Shown here piece by piece: positions 1 to 9,239 of a stretch of 40,211 nucleotides of DNA. This DNA is from a virus. A program made the position numbers and the translations under genes. The notes beneath the pieces were generated by a model. The model did no database searches. It saw only the letters and a list, made by a program, of their open reading frames with translations, and was not told the DNA's origin. Within the stretch, counting starts at the first letter, position 1; the number at the start of each line of letters is the position of its first letter. The DNA lies in the IMG/VR virus record IMGVR_UViG_3300005056_000227, positions 1 through 40,211 of that record; one strand, given 5' to 3'.

Positions 1-3000
1 TTATTCTAACCAAATTAACGCCTGCCGCTGGGTAAATATAACGCCAGTTTTCACGGTATGTTCTGGCCATAAATATTTAGCACCTGTCTTGTAGTAAGCC
101 AGTTGTTTTGAAAATTGTTGCGCAGCCGTTTGTGTTGAATCGGATGTTTCTAAGTGATGTGATTTGTAATCAATAATTAAAATTTCGTTTTCAGATTTTA
201 TTAAACGATCAACAACACCATATACTGCCTGAATTTTATCAGGTGATTCGGTTTTGTCCAGATACATCAGTGGCATTTCATTGTAGGTTTGAAGTTCGAT
301 AGCGGGATTAAATATGGCTTGTAGGGCGTTATGATTGTATGTGCTCACTGCTTCTTCTATGCATTCATTCAGATCTTTTATGTGATCGGGTGTGTCGCGT
401 AAAATTTCGATTTTCAACTGAGACTGAATGACAGAAACTGCCTTATCTGATGCGGGGTAGGTGCGACTATTGCATAATTTCTCAAGCACTCTATGAATAA
501 TAGTGCCTCGCCACATAGCAAGATCAGGAGTGGGTTTTTGAAAATCATTTTTTGTTAACGAATGATCAGGTTTGTATTCATCTGTAACTAAACTGGGCGC
601 AAGGATAAAATCTTTTGCTGGGAAGTTTTTTATGGGTTTGAGTAAACGTTCATCAATTGTGGTCGTTGTTTCAGTGGTGGTGATTTGAGCTTTTTCTATC
701 CGCGTAGCTGAGTCATAACTTAAATGTTCGTATACGGTACAGTTGATGTTACTAACGGTGGTGTCGGGTTGCGTTATACTCTCTAACCCCCTCGCAATAA
801 TTTGGTACCAGCTATTCTCCTGTTTTCTGCTGCTTGCTGTACCACTTATATAGAGCTGCTCGCGCGCACGTGTTAGTGCGACATAAAGCAGGTTGAGTTC
901 TTCGCGTTTTTGTTCGTTGAGTTTTTCCTGTTGTAGATTATGTGTTATCTGGTCGGTATTGTCCTTGCTAAGCTGCAATTGAAAGTTGCTGGGCCGTGAT
1001 TGACTGGCGGGCCAGCGGATTAATGTAGCGTAAGCATTTTTATTGGCAGGAATACTGTTGCAGTCAGCCAGAAAAACGATGGGAGCTTCCAGGCCTTTGC
1101 TACCATGAATGGTCATTAACCTAACACGTGATTCATTGCTCTGTGATAATGGCTCCTCAGGTGGACTTGCAGAATGATTTTTCAGGTGAGTGAGCTGTTG
1201 CAAAAAACGCGTAATGCCAGGGTAACGTCCGCTATCGGTTTCCAGTGACAACTCAAGAAAACGTAAACAATTGGATGCGACTTTCTGTTTATTCTCAGGC
1301 TGGTTTGCTGCCATGTAACGTTCGATGATATTGCCTTGTGAAAAAATTTTATCAAGGCAATCATGCACCGGTAACTGTTCAGCTAATTGTTGCCAGCGCG
1401 GTAATAAATGCGCGGCGCGTTGTAGTGGTTTGCTGAGTTCGTTAATATTGCCTTCGGCTTGCAGTAATAATCGTTGATACCAGTGTGGCGAGCCTTTCAG
1501 TTGTGATAATTGTATTAAATCTTTATCACTCGCACTGAATACGGGTGATTTTAAAACTTGTGCCAGTGCTAAATTATTAAACGGTGTGACCAGGGTATTA
1601 AGTAAGCAGTTAAGATCCTGTATTTCAAGGTTATCCAGCAACCCTCCTTTTTTGTTACCAATGTAGGCGATGTTGTGTTGTTTTAACGCTTTTTCATAAA
1701 TATCAACATGGGTTCGGTTGCGCATTAAAATCAATATGTCGCCAAACTCAGCGGCACGAGCCTGTCCATTATCTGTAATGAGTATGGGGGTGTTAATAAT
1801 CTGCAGAATTTGTTTGGCAATATAATCTGCTTCGTCATGTCGGCGTGTTTTATACGATATTTCCCGTGGTTGGTTTAATGGATTGCGAAAGTATATGGTT
1901 TCAGTTGATTCGGTTTCGTCTTCATCTTCATCTTCATCAAATAGTTCACACAATTGCACTCGTCCGGGCAATGAACTTAGATGTGTGTCGTGCGTGATGT
2001 ACCCGGTCATTATTTGCTTGATGCCTTCCTGTTCAAACACTTGATTAACGCTATGAATGATGGCTGATGAAGAGCGCCGCGAAAAATCCAGTGGCGTTGC
2101 CCGTGCATTTAAATTTTCGGCTAACCAACGGCTGGCCTGTTCCTGCAATGCCGGGTTGGCTCGTCTAAAGCTGTAAATGGATTGTTTTTCATCACCAACC
2201 AGAAACACACTGCGTGGGCGCTGTTCAGGGTTCGCTGCAATTTCTTCGAGAATCGGAGAAAGCAAATGCCACTGTGTCGGGTTAGTATCCTGAAATTCAT
2301 CGATAAGTAAATGGTCGATACGTTGGTCAATTTTGTATTGTACCCAGTGTGCATTATCGGCATGTTGTAATAGTTGATAGCATTTCCATTCCAGATCAGT
2401 GAAATCCAGTAAGCGCTTTTCCTTTTTTAACCGCTGAAAAATTTCAACGTAATGATTGCCGGCGAAATACCATGCAGTATTGATTTTTAAACTGAGTAAG
2501 CGTTTTAGCTGTTCGTTAACTTGAAGTATTTGTTCTGCAAGTTCGTGGTGCAGATTTAAAAACTTATCGGCATTTTCAGTGCCGAGTTTCTTCTCCAGAG
2601 CAGCAGTGTGTTTGCGTCCTTGTAGCAGAATTTCACCATCTTTTTTGAGAAAGGCGGATTTTATTAGAGAGAATTCTATGATCTGATCGGTTTCTTTATC
2701 CAGAGCCTGGTCAATGATATGTGCATGTTTGTCACCGGTTTTGTTTTTATTCTCTCTTAACAGGTTAGCAAAAACTTTTAATTTTTGTTTGGTGATGTCA
2801 TTGAGAAAACCGGTGACGGGGTCTATGTCACTATCTGTTATTTGTAATGACTGAGTGAGTTCGTCGCGCGCAAAACTAACAGCATCTGTAGCGTGAGCCG
2901 TGTATGCCCACCAGTCACTGCGGTGTGATAAAAAGTTGTGTAGTGCAGTGCGGGTATTATCAGGGCCATTGCAAAGCTGCATGATGAAATCAAGGTTTTC

Positions 3001-3522
3001 ATTTAAGGCCGCATTATCCGGCTGTTTTTGGTGATTTAAACCGGCATCATCGAATAATGTTTGCCATGCCTGACGCTCCAGTAAGCTGCTGTCTTCGAGT
3101 AATTCAAATCCGGGTGGAATGTCGGCTTCCAGTGGAAATCGTGACAGGATATCCTGACAAAATGAATGGAATGTCTGGATGCGAATCGGGTACAGGCTAT
3201 GCATCAATTTTTCATAAAGTCCTGATGCGATATTTTTAGTTTCTGAGTGGATTTCACAGCCGATAAGTTGTAATAAATCATCCAGTTCATTATTTTCCGC
3301 GGTCGCCATTTCAAATAGACGCTGATTTAGACGTATTTGCATTTCACCGGCAGCTTTTCGGGTGAAGGTGAGGGCGATGATATTGCCGGGTTCAGCACCA
3401 TCGATTAGCAGTCGAACGATACGGGTAATTAATAACCAGGTTTTACCACTTCCGGCAGAGGCGGATACGGTGGCGTTTAGTTTTGGGTTACAGGCGTCGA
3501 GGCTATTGTTTTGTGGTGGCAT
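1..3522 (-). CDS. AddA/RecB-type UvrD helicase with C-terminal nuclease domain
   Basis: This 1173-residue protein is a superfamily 1A helicase fused to a RecB-family nuclease, the architecture of AddA, which with AddB processes double-strand breaks for recombination and degrades linear foreign DNA. Walker A (AGSGKT) lies near residues 23-28. A Walker B-type LLIDEFQDTN lies near 410, a helicase motif VI segment (YVALTRAREQLY) lies near 870, and a nuclease core with VVDRLI and IIDYKSH lies near 1090-1120. The stop codon is the first three bases of the window, so the gene is complete. The ATG has no clear Shine-Dalgarno sequence, but an in-frame TAA lies three codons upstream, so no longer start is possible. 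It is chromosomal, outside the prophage. RecB is the alternative name; the VVDR-type nuclease region and the AddA-like start favour AddA. Confidence 0.85.
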   Translation of the reverse strand: MPPQNNSLDACNPKLNATVSASAGSGKTWLLITRIVRLLIDGAEPGNIIALTFTRKAAGEMQIRLNQRLFEMATAENNELDDLLQLIGCEIHSETKNIASGLYEKLMHSLYPIRIQTFHSFCQDILSRFPLEADIPPGFELLEDSSLLERQAWQTLFDDAGLNHQKQPDNAALNENLDFIMQLCNGPDNTRTALHNFLSHRSDWWAYTAHATDAVSFARDELTQSLQITDSDIDPVTGFLNDITKQKLKVFANLLRENKNKTGDKHAHIIDQALDKETDQIIEFSLIKSAFLKKDGEILLQGRKHTAALEKKLGTENADKFLNLHHELAEQILQVNEQLKRLLSLKINTAWYFAGNHYVEIFQRLKKEKRLLDFTDLEWKCYQLLQHADNAHWVQYKIDQRIDHLLIDEFQDTNPTQWHLLSPILEEIAANPEQRPRSVFLVGDEKQSIYSFRRANPALQEQASRWLAENLNARATPLDFSRRSSSAIIHSVNQVFEQEGIKQIMTGYITHDTHLSSLPGRVQLCELFDEDEDEDETESTETIYFRNPLNQPREISYKTRRHDEADYIAKQILQIINTPILITDNGQARAAEFGDILILMRNRTHVDIYEKALKQHNIAYIGNKKGGLLDNLEIQDLNCLLNTLVTPFNNLALAQVLKSPVFSASDKDLIQLSQLKGSPHWYQRLLLQAEGNINELSKPLQRAAHLLPRWQQLAEQLPVHDCLDKIFSQGNIIERYMAANQPENKQKVASNCLRFLELSLETDSGRYPGITRFLQQLTHLKNHSASPPEEPLSQSNESRVRLMTIHGSKGLEAPIVFLADCNSIPANKNAYATLIRWPASQSRPSNFQLQLSKDNTDQITHNLQQEKLNEQKREELNLLYVALTRAREQLYISGTASSRKQENSWYQIIARGLESITQPDTTVSNINCTVYEHLSYDSATRIEKAQITTTETTTTIDERLLKPIKNFPAKDFILAPSLVTDEYKPDHSLTKNDFQKPTPDLAMWRGTIIHRVLEKLCNSRTYPASDKAVSVIQSQLKIEILRDTPDHIKDLNECIEEAVSTYNHNALQAIFNPAIELQTYNEMPLMYLDKTESPDKIQAVYGVVDRLIKSENEILIIDYKSHHLETSDSTQTAAQQFSKQLAYYKTGAKYLWPEHTVKTGVIFTQRQALIWLE

Positions 3523-3578
3523 GGGGGGAGTTTATCTTGAGATGGGGGGTGGAGGCTAGAGTGGTTGATTTTCTTTCC

Positions 3579-3603
3579 TGTAGGAGCGGATTGTAATCCG
3601 CGA
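3579..3603. repeat. REP-like palindromic repeat
   Basis: The sequence TGTAGGAGCGGATT is followed by a complementary arm: GCGGATT (3586-3592), GT, AATCCGC (3595-3601). The TGTAGGAGCGGATT...ATCCGCGA form is common as an interspersed extragenic repeat in gammaproteobacteria. Its presence indicates that the DNA is still chromosomal here. Confidence 0.6.
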
Positions 3604-3673
3604 TTTTCTTGTTTGCTTATATTTGCTTTGGGTTTTGATCTCCCAGCAATTAATAGAGGTGCCCTTAAGCTTA

Positions 3674-3706
3674 GCGGTACTCGTACCGCGGGTGATGCCG
3701 CCCGCG
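3674..3706. repeat. Two adjoining GC-rich inverted repeats
   Basis: GCGGTAC-TC-GTACCGC (3674-3689) is a perfect 7-bp inverted repeat. It runs directly into CGCGGG (3687-3692), an 8-nt loop, and CCCGCG (3701-3706). No T-tract follows on either strand, so this is not a canonical terminator. It is probably another chromosomal extragenic repeat. Confidence 0.5.
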
Positions 3707-3788
3707 AAAACTAACCGACAATAATGAGATAACTACCCTTCACGATTCTTTGCTATATACGTAACAAAATTACACTATTAGCACTTGC

Positions 3789-4544
3789 TCACCAACTCTT
3801 GATTATTAGTTCATAGCTTTTCTTTGATTTATTGCACCGGCTCACGCTGTAAGTGATCGGTAATTTCTTCGTTTTCAAACCGTCAAATACCTTTCTCATG
3901 TCCTTGTGGTCGTTTACGCTGATCATAAGCTTTCCCTTGATCGTTCTGGCCAACTCGGCCATTGCAGTGTACTCATCGATGCTAAACTCAACACCGTAAC
4001 CAGCTGTGCCCCAATAAGGAGGATCAAGATAAAAGAACGTGTGCGGCCGGTCATATCGTTTAATACATTCTCTCCAATCCAGTTGCTCGACGTTAACGCC
4101 TGATAGCCGGTAATGCGCATCCACCAGGTCTTCTTCTATATGCAGTATCCTAAAGCGTGCTGGCGATGTAGTTGCCGTGCCGTAGTTCTGGCCACGTCCA
4201 CCAAAACACGTCTTATGAAGATAATAGAATCGTGCTGCTCGCTGGATATCTGTCAGCGTATCGATGTTCTTTGCCTTTTCCCACTCAAACATCGTGCGGC
4301 TGCTAATAGCCCATTTCAGCTGCTTAATAAACTCCTCAAGGTGGTGCTGAATTACCCGATACATATTGATTAACTCACCGTTGACATCGTTCAGCACTTC
4401 ACATTTACTCGGCTCTTTGCGAAAATACAGCGCTGCTGCACCCGCGAACACTTCAACATAACAGGTGTGATCTGGGAATAATGGAAGAATTTTATCGGCC
4501 AGACGGCCTTTGCCGCCCATCCAGGGAATTACTGGTTTTATCAT
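3789..4544 (-). CDS. D12-class DNA adenine N6-methyltransferase (Dam-like)
   Basis: This 251-residue protein has the hallmarks of the D12 class of adenine methylases: PWMGGKGRLADKI at residues 7-19, the AdoMet-binding FAGAAALYF near 33-41, FGGRGQNYG near 114-122 and the catalytic DPPY at 174-177. It would methylate adenines in phage DNA, most likely for protection against host restriction. The ATG at 4544 is preferred over an upstream TTG because GAGG stands seven bases before it. It is the last gene before the prophage end, the place where Mu carries its DNA-modification gene mom. No restriction enzyme gene is next to it, so it is an orphan methylase. Confidence 0.9.
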   Translation of the reverse strand: MIKPVIPWMGGKGRLADKILPLFPDHTCYVEVFAGAAALYFRKEPSKCEVLNDVNGELINMYRVIQHHLEEFIKQLKWAISSRTMFEWEKAKNIDTLTDIQRAARFYYLHKTCFGGRGQNYGTATTSPARFRILHIEEDLVDAHYRLSGVNVEQLDWRECIKRYDRPHTFFYLDPPYWGTAGYGVEFSIDEYTAMAELARTIKGKLMISVNDHKDMRKVFDGLKTKKLPITYSVSRCNKSKKSYELIIKSW

Positions 4545-4617
4545 TATGCACCTCAATATGCGTCATTATCTACTACACTCCTTTTACCGTGATCGCGGTG
4601 AGGGAGCCTTGTTTGAC

Positions 4618-4635
4618 ACAGTGTTAAGGCACTGT
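4618..4635. repeat. Small inverted repeat between fibre and methylase genes
   Basis: ACAGTG, TTAAGG, CACTGT form a perfect 6-bp stem with a 6-nt loop. It is in the 149-bp gap between the fibre gene and the methylase gene. No T-tract follows on either strand. Confidence 0.35.
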
Positions 4636-4642
4636 TGTCGAG

Positions 4643-4685
4643 GTCGCAGTGGATGCGTCAACATCCATCGCGACGCTCTCTTTTT
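4643..4685 (+). terminator. Rightward intrinsic terminator-like hairpin
   Basis: GTCGC and TGGATG pair with CATCCA and GCGAC across a CGTCAA loop, with a 2x2 internal loop. On the + strand a pyrimidine tract with five T follows at 4681-4685. All genes nearby are on the - strand, so this would stop rightward transcription entering from the chromosome. Confidence 0.45.
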
Positions 4686-4693
4686 ATTGTCGT

Positions 4694-6280
4694 CTAACCA
4701 CCGGTCAATTTCCACATTCCATCAATAATTAACAGCGACTTAGGTAGTTTTCGATTTAAAGGCTTATTGTTTATTTTTATATACTTATCACTCATCAGCA
4801 AAGACGCAACATCCTCACCGGCGTAGTGCAATTCAGCAAGATCTCTAGTTAGCTGGCAAACAGGGTCCAGCATAGCGACCACCTCTACGCCTGAGGCCAT
4901 CCGGTTATCTTGCAACCACGGGTGAGGTACATCGTCCATATCGAAATGCTTCTGCTTTTCTGTTATCAGCACCTTTGTTTTTACAGATTCACGTAGCGCA
5001 GCTAGCTTATCAATATAATCTAAAGCGTTATAATTATCCGGCAAAATACGCTTTTCTTGATATGCATGACCATCTTTATTGTAGCCGTCTGGCATATTGT
5101 TTGTAGGTCCTGCATGCAGCCAAATAGGGTCAGGTGACAAATTAACGCCTGTTATTTTCTTATTTGCCCGGTCCACTGACAAATAAATAAAAACCGGGAT
5201 GTCTCCATCGCCAGTGTTATGGGGCGGTGATGTACTTACATAACGCCATGAAACCTGTGAAGTAGATGCAGTCAAACCAGTAAATGTATTTGTCGGCCTC
5301 CCTCCGTGACCTACCAATGTTCTAAAGGCCGTAGTTTGACTTACCCAGTCCGAGTAAAAAAAGTCTACTGGTTGCGTGCCAGCGGTTCTTCTGTGACGTA
5401 CCTGAAAAATATAATCCGATGCAGCCAAAATAACTGTTTTGGTGACAGCAGTTACTGAATCGTAAGATATGACTGTATTTAGCTCAGAAGTATGTACTGC
5501 ACCTGCAGCAATCTGAGAGGCGCCAACAGCATTATTAGCTATTTTAGATACGGTAATGGCGTTAGCCTCAATCGCCGCACCGTTAACAACATTATTTGGC
5601 AGCGTTTCAACAACCCGCCCACCGTCAAAATAAACAGTACCGACAGCGGTGCCCTGTGCGGGCAACCCACCTGTTATTAACACCCGAACGAATCGAGCAT
5701 TAGCAGGCGATGTTACCGTTGCGGAATGCAGACTTGCAACAAGGGAAGTACTCGCATCCAAAAATAAAACAGTCGATGAAATTTGCGACTTGGAAGCATC
5801 ATACCAAATCAGCTCACATGAACAGCTTACATTCCCAACGCTTGCCCAGCGATAAATCTCAAAGCCATACCGTTTATTATCAGTAACCGCTTTAAACTCG
5901 TCCTGAAGAAGCTGACCGCCACCATTCGCCAGTATGGTAGAAGTAATTGCCAGCACTGTATCGCCGTGTTTATTAACAGCGGTACTACTAGCTACCGTAC
6001 CGCCAATGAACTCAGTAGCTTCCCAACCAATCGGAAGGCCCGCACTAATTTGCTGAAACGAGCCATTAGGCATTAACCCCTGAAGCACATCTACCTTTGC
6101 TGAATTAACGCCGTCATGGTTGTGGTTTTGTGCGGCATCAGCCAAAAAATCAGCACCCAACCACTCCATTAAAAACTGCTCGTTATTCTTAACATTATTA
6201 CCCCAGCTAGAAGTAATCGGCACTGCAGGGTCTTGCTGAGCTGCAACCGGAACAGTCCATGTTTTTGTTGGTAGTGGCAT
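4694..6280 (-). CDS. Putative tail fibre / receptor-binding protein
   Basis: A 528-residue protein is encoded last in the tail module, where siphophages place host-recognition fibres. The N-terminal segment with the HNHDGVNSAKV stretch near residues 53-63 is typical of phage fibre proteins (a baseplate-attachment and trimer-start pattern). The middle is rich in A, T, V, N and G, as in beta-structured shafts, and a VVNGAAIEANAITVSKIANN-type segment resembles fibre repeats. The C-terminal 100 residues are charged. The start codon overlaps the stop of the preceding small gene (TAATG). No separate fibre-assembly chaperone gene follows. Confidence 0.65.
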   Translation of the reverse strand: MPLPTKTWTVPVAAQQDPAVPITSSWGNNVKNNEQFLMEWLGADFLADAAQNHNHDGVNSAKVDVLQGLMPNGSFQQISAGLPIGWEATEFIGGTVASSTAVNKHGDTVLAITSTILANGGGQLLQDEFKAVTDNKRYGFEIYRWASVGNVSCSCELIWYDASKSQISSTVLFLDASTSLVASLHSATVTSPANARFVRVLITGGLPAQGTAVGTVYFDGGRVVETLPNNVVNGAAIEANAITVSKIANNAVGASQIAAGAVHTSELNTVISYDSVTAVTKTVILAASDYIFQVRHRRTAGTQPVDFFYSDWVSQTTAFRTLVGHGGRPTNTFTGLTASTSQVSWRYVSTSPPHNTGDGDIPVFIYLSVDRANKKITGVNLSPDPIWLHAGPTNNMPDGYNKDGHAYQEKRILPDNYNALDYIDKLAALRESVKTKVLITEKQKHFDMDDVPHPWLQDNRMASGVEVVAMLDPVCQLTRDLAELHYAGEDVASLLMSDKYIKINNKPLNRKLPKSLLIIDGMWKLTGG

Positions 6281-6528
6281 TAGTTAATCACCTTTATTAA
6301 TTGTCTCGATACAGCAAACCCACATTTAATCGAGTGCTGCTTTTCAAACGGTGCCGAAAAATCATATTGCACCTTAAAAAAACCTTGCCAATGGGGACAG
6401 CCCGCTGCACAAAAATTCTTTACCCGAACCAGGGGGAAATCATCGCCCTCCACAGGGCAATTAACATACAAATCATCCGTTATTTCAATCTCTTCTTCAG
6501 AGCATATAGTGTCAGGTTTAGTCATCAT
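6280..6528 (-). CDS. Small cysteine-containing tail-module protein, function unknown
   Basis: An 82-residue protein has cysteines near 9, 24, 40, 44 and 69, including a CAAGC pair that could bind metal. It sits between the 650-residue tail-tip protein and the fibre gene with a 6-bp gap on one side and a one-base overlap on the other, so it is translated with the tail operon. I do not recognise its family. The cysteine spacing and the tail-tip location make an iron-sulphur or zinc role possible, but this is inference. Confidence 0.7.
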   Translation of the reverse strand: MMTKPDTICSEEEIEITDDLYVNCPVEGDDFPLVRVKNFCAAGCPHWQGFFKVQYDFSAPFEKQHSIKCGFAVSRQLIKVIN

Positions 6529-6534
6529 AAATCC

Positions 6535-8487
6535 TCAAAAAAACAAATAACCTTCAACACCGTCTGGCATCAAACCATCGTTTTGGCTAAAGCAGGCATA
6601 ACCATTATTGTTAGGATAATTTGCAGTACCGTTTGGCGCAAAAGCGGCAAACGGTCGGCTAAAAATAGTCGTGCGCGCTTCGATCTTAACGGTCGCACCC
6701 TGGTCATCAATCATAGTAATTAATGCTCGGGTTTTTTTCGGCTGGCCAGCTTTATCAACAATTTTATTTGTCAAAAAATCACGATAATCACCACGCTGAA
6801 AATCGTAGTCTTTAGGGTGAATTTCACACTTTATTAACTGGGGAGGATCTCGCCGGGTGGCCAACGCGCGTGCCACGTGATCTCGTGCTGCGCCATTATT
6901 AGCAGCGTTAAAAAATCGGGAGTACTGCACATCTGTTTGCTCGGTACCGTATTCGACCAACGCCTCCTGATCAAAAAATACCGCACCATCCAAATAGTTG
7001 CTGGCTTCGCGCACATTAGAAGTAGCCGTCTGCAGGTCAAAATACAAAGCAGACAAAGTCAATCTGGCACTATTAAGTGTTTTCACATCCACCGTGCCAT
7101 CAACTAATGCAGACTCGTCAGATAACTGCTTTATTCCAACACCCGGTGTAGGCGGCACCGATAATGCTAACTTCAATAACTTGGTCTGTGCATCCCACCA
7201 CGTCATCGCGTTTGCCGACTGCAGCAGCTCCTTAATATAGTCACTAGCCTTGCGCGGCGTACTAATAGCAACCTGATCAATAATATAATCATTGCCCAAC
7301 CAGGTACTATCTAATTCAGCAAAACCAGCCTCATCAATGTAAATAGAATCCAGACCGCTTTCAATGTAAAACCATTTAATAACATCAGTAAAAGCCTCAT
7401 TGGAAAAAGCCTTGCATATCTGCACAGAAGCATCTGCCCGATGGTCTTCTAATACAGTATTAAACTGCGCCCGGTAACTTGTATCAGGCCAGCTAAGCAC
7501 CTCACCAACACGGGCAGAAAACCTAATAACTTCCTTACCTACACGGACGAAACCCGGCACACCATAAAGATCATAATCAGTGCCATTCGCATCCAGCGTA
7601 ATAGACAGTTGCTGCACAAAATACAATGATGAATTATTAGGGTTAACTGCCCAATCACTGTTTACTGTGGCCACACGGCCAGCACCATCATAATCTGTAA
7701 TTATTCGCTCTTGACCAGACCCGGTCTGCCCATAAATGCGAACCGCCATGCCGTTATAAAAATCATCCACAGCAGAAGCTTCTGTATGAAGCGTAATCGT
7801 ATTAGCACCACCAGCTTGCGCCGTACCAATATCATCATATTCAAACAGCTCATTAACTAATTTTCCGCGCGTTGGTCTTGGCAACTGCACCGTATCAGCA
7901 AGCTTGACCAGGTCTTTTAAAACCAGCTTCATCTCGCTCCTGCCATCAGGGCCATCCAGTGTATCAATAGAGTACAGCTCAGTTACAAACGTAGACCAAT
8001 CCCAGGGATCGACATCGTAACCACGCAATAGCTCGACAAACTTGCCGTTCAATGCTTTATTACGGGCCATAAAACGTGGCCAAAATGTACTGCCTGCAGG
8101 CACACTACGTGTATCGATATAAGGATCAAGCCAGCGATCGTCAATCGCTTCATCAACCAGTTTTATGGTAACAGTCGCGCGGTTAGATAAACCTTCATCC
8201 GGGTTAAGCCGCGACACGTTTGTACGTATAGATTTAATGTACGGATAATACGTCTCACCAGGGGGAATGCGCGAGCCACGTTTACACAGTGGCAACACAA
8301 AATCGACGGCAGAAAAGTTAGCTAAATCCTGACAGGTAGGCCGCGTGTTATAACACTCATTGCCTACGCCCGCGCTGGCGGTGCATGGTGCATTACTATA
8401 AACATTAGCACAGCGTTCAACATGTAATCGTGCAGCCAATACAGGTTTTAACTTCCATGTGCTGCGTGCATCATCGCGAGCCGTCAT
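6535..8487 (-). CDS. Tail-tip / baseplate hub protein (DUF2163/BR0599-like)
   Basis: A 650-residue protein lies downstream of the tape measure gene. In flexible-tailed phages and gene transfer agents this position encodes tail-tip components. The N-terminal region has five cysteines (26, 35, 45, 52, 68) in the pattern of the DUF2163/BR0599-type tail proteins. Lambda gpL and the gene-transfer-agent hub use cysteines to hold an iron-sulphur cluster, so a cluster here is plausible. The gene overlaps its upstream neighbour by four bases (ATGA), which implies translational coupling. Family assignment is from pattern and position only. Confidence 0.65.
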   Translation of the reverse strand: MTARDDARSTWKLKPVLAARLHVERCANVYSNAPCTASAGVGNECYNTRPTCQDLANFSAVDFVLPLCKRGSRIPPGETYYPYIKSIRTNVSRLNPDEGLSNRATVTIKLVDEAIDDRWLDPYIDTRSVPAGSTFWPRFMARNKALNGKFVELLRGYDVDPWDWSTFVTELYSIDTLDGPDGRSEMKLVLKDLVKLADTVQLPRPTRGKLVNELFEYDDIGTAQAGGANTITLHTEASAVDDFYNGMAVRIYGQTGSGQERIITDYDGAGRVATVNSDWAVNPNNSSLYFVQQLSITLDANGTDYDLYGVPGFVRVGKEVIRFSARVGEVLSWPDTSYRAQFNTVLEDHRADASVQICKAFSNEAFTDVIKWFYIESGLDSIYIDEAGFAELDSTWLGNDYIIDQVAISTPRKASDYIKELLQSANAMTWWDAQTKLLKLALSVPPTPGVGIKQLSDESALVDGTVDVKTLNSARLTLSALYFDLQTATSNVREASNYLDGAVFFDQEALVEYGTEQTDVQYSRFFNAANNGAARDHVARALATRRDPPQLIKCEIHPKDYDFQRGDYRDFLTNKIVDKAGQPKKTRALITMIDDQGATVKIEARTTIFSRPFAAFAPNGTANYPNNNGYACFSQNDGLMPDGVEGYLFF

Positions 8488-9239
8488 TTACCGAGCCCTT
8501 CCAATGTAAAGCTCAAATTAGTAAACTGCCCCTGTACATGCGGCGCTCTATATTCAAATATAGGATGAATAAGATAAGTCTCATTAGCATGCTCGACAGG
8601 GTCCCACACAAATACACCCGGTGTATGCTTTAAATGATCATCAAATGCTGGCTTCCAGGTATCTCGCACCCAGCTTGCATTAATGTTTCTAAAAGAAATT
8701 TTCTGCTTCCACTCGCGCCAATCTTCAGCCGTACCCAGTGGGTGACCGTTTGACGATTTAATAATACGACCTCGTGGCTTGCTACCGAGCGGATCAAAAC
8801 CTTGCTGCAAATGTCGAGGTAGCTCCAGCTTATTACCGATTATTAAATGCGAAAGCGCTGACGGGTTAGCAGTTACCACATCAAGAAACCAAACACGTTG
8901 TGAGTAGCTAGCAAACTCAAAAAAATACGCAAGCTGGCCATCTAAGACCTGGTTATTAATATGCACAACAGCATTAGCACCGCCAAGATCAGAACTGGTA
9001 AGCGTAATTGTACTGCCAGTTAAAATATCGCCAGCAATATACATATAATCAGCAGAACGGTCAGCGTCATTTGTAACAGTAACACGGTGGTTGCCAGCGC
9101 CGTTTGTTAGCCACCATGTATAAGATCGGTAATCAAATAGACTGGCCAAAACATAATCACCAGCAGCGGTACCGTTATCAGTGGTAACTGGCGATGTAGC
9201 CAACATATTGTCAAAAAGAAAAAGCGGCTTACCGTACAT
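8484..9239 (-). CDS. Tail-tip protein downstream of tape measure
   Basis: A 251-residue protein has an N-terminal half rich in G, T and S and a middle with beta-sandwich-like VTNDADRSADYMYIAGDIL. The C-terminal half ends FTNLSFTLEGLGK. It lies directly after the tape measure gene and shares a TGATG stop/start with it. The position corresponds to the lambda M/L region or the distal tail protein of other siphophages. The EHANETYLIHPIFEYRAP segment resembles phage distal-tail proteins only loosely. Confidence 0.6.
   Translation of the reverse strand: MYGKPLFLFDNMLATSPVTTDNGTAAGDYVLASLFDYRSYTWWLTNGAGNHRVTVTNDADRSADYMYIAGDILTGSTITLTSSDLGGANAVVHINNQVLDGQLAYFFEFASYSQRVWFLDVVTANPSALSHLIIGNKLELPRHLQQGFDPLGSKPRGRIIKSSNGHPLGTAEDWREWKQKISFRNINASWVRDTWKPAFDDHLKHTPGVFVWDPVEHANETYLIHPIFEYRAPHVQGQFTNLSFTLEGLGK

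Larger units (their letters stand above)
3523..3788. other. Host-prophage junction region without genes
   Basis: This 266-bp stretch separates the chromosomal helicase gene from the first prophage gene. The left part holds a REP-like repeat and two GC-rich hairpins, which look chromosomal. The part after about 3707 is AT-rich and lacks obvious repeats. The prophage end should lie between about 3707 and 3788, because transposable phage genomes end close to their last gene. The exact TG/CA terminus and the short target duplication cannot be fixed without the other end. Confidence 0.5.
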
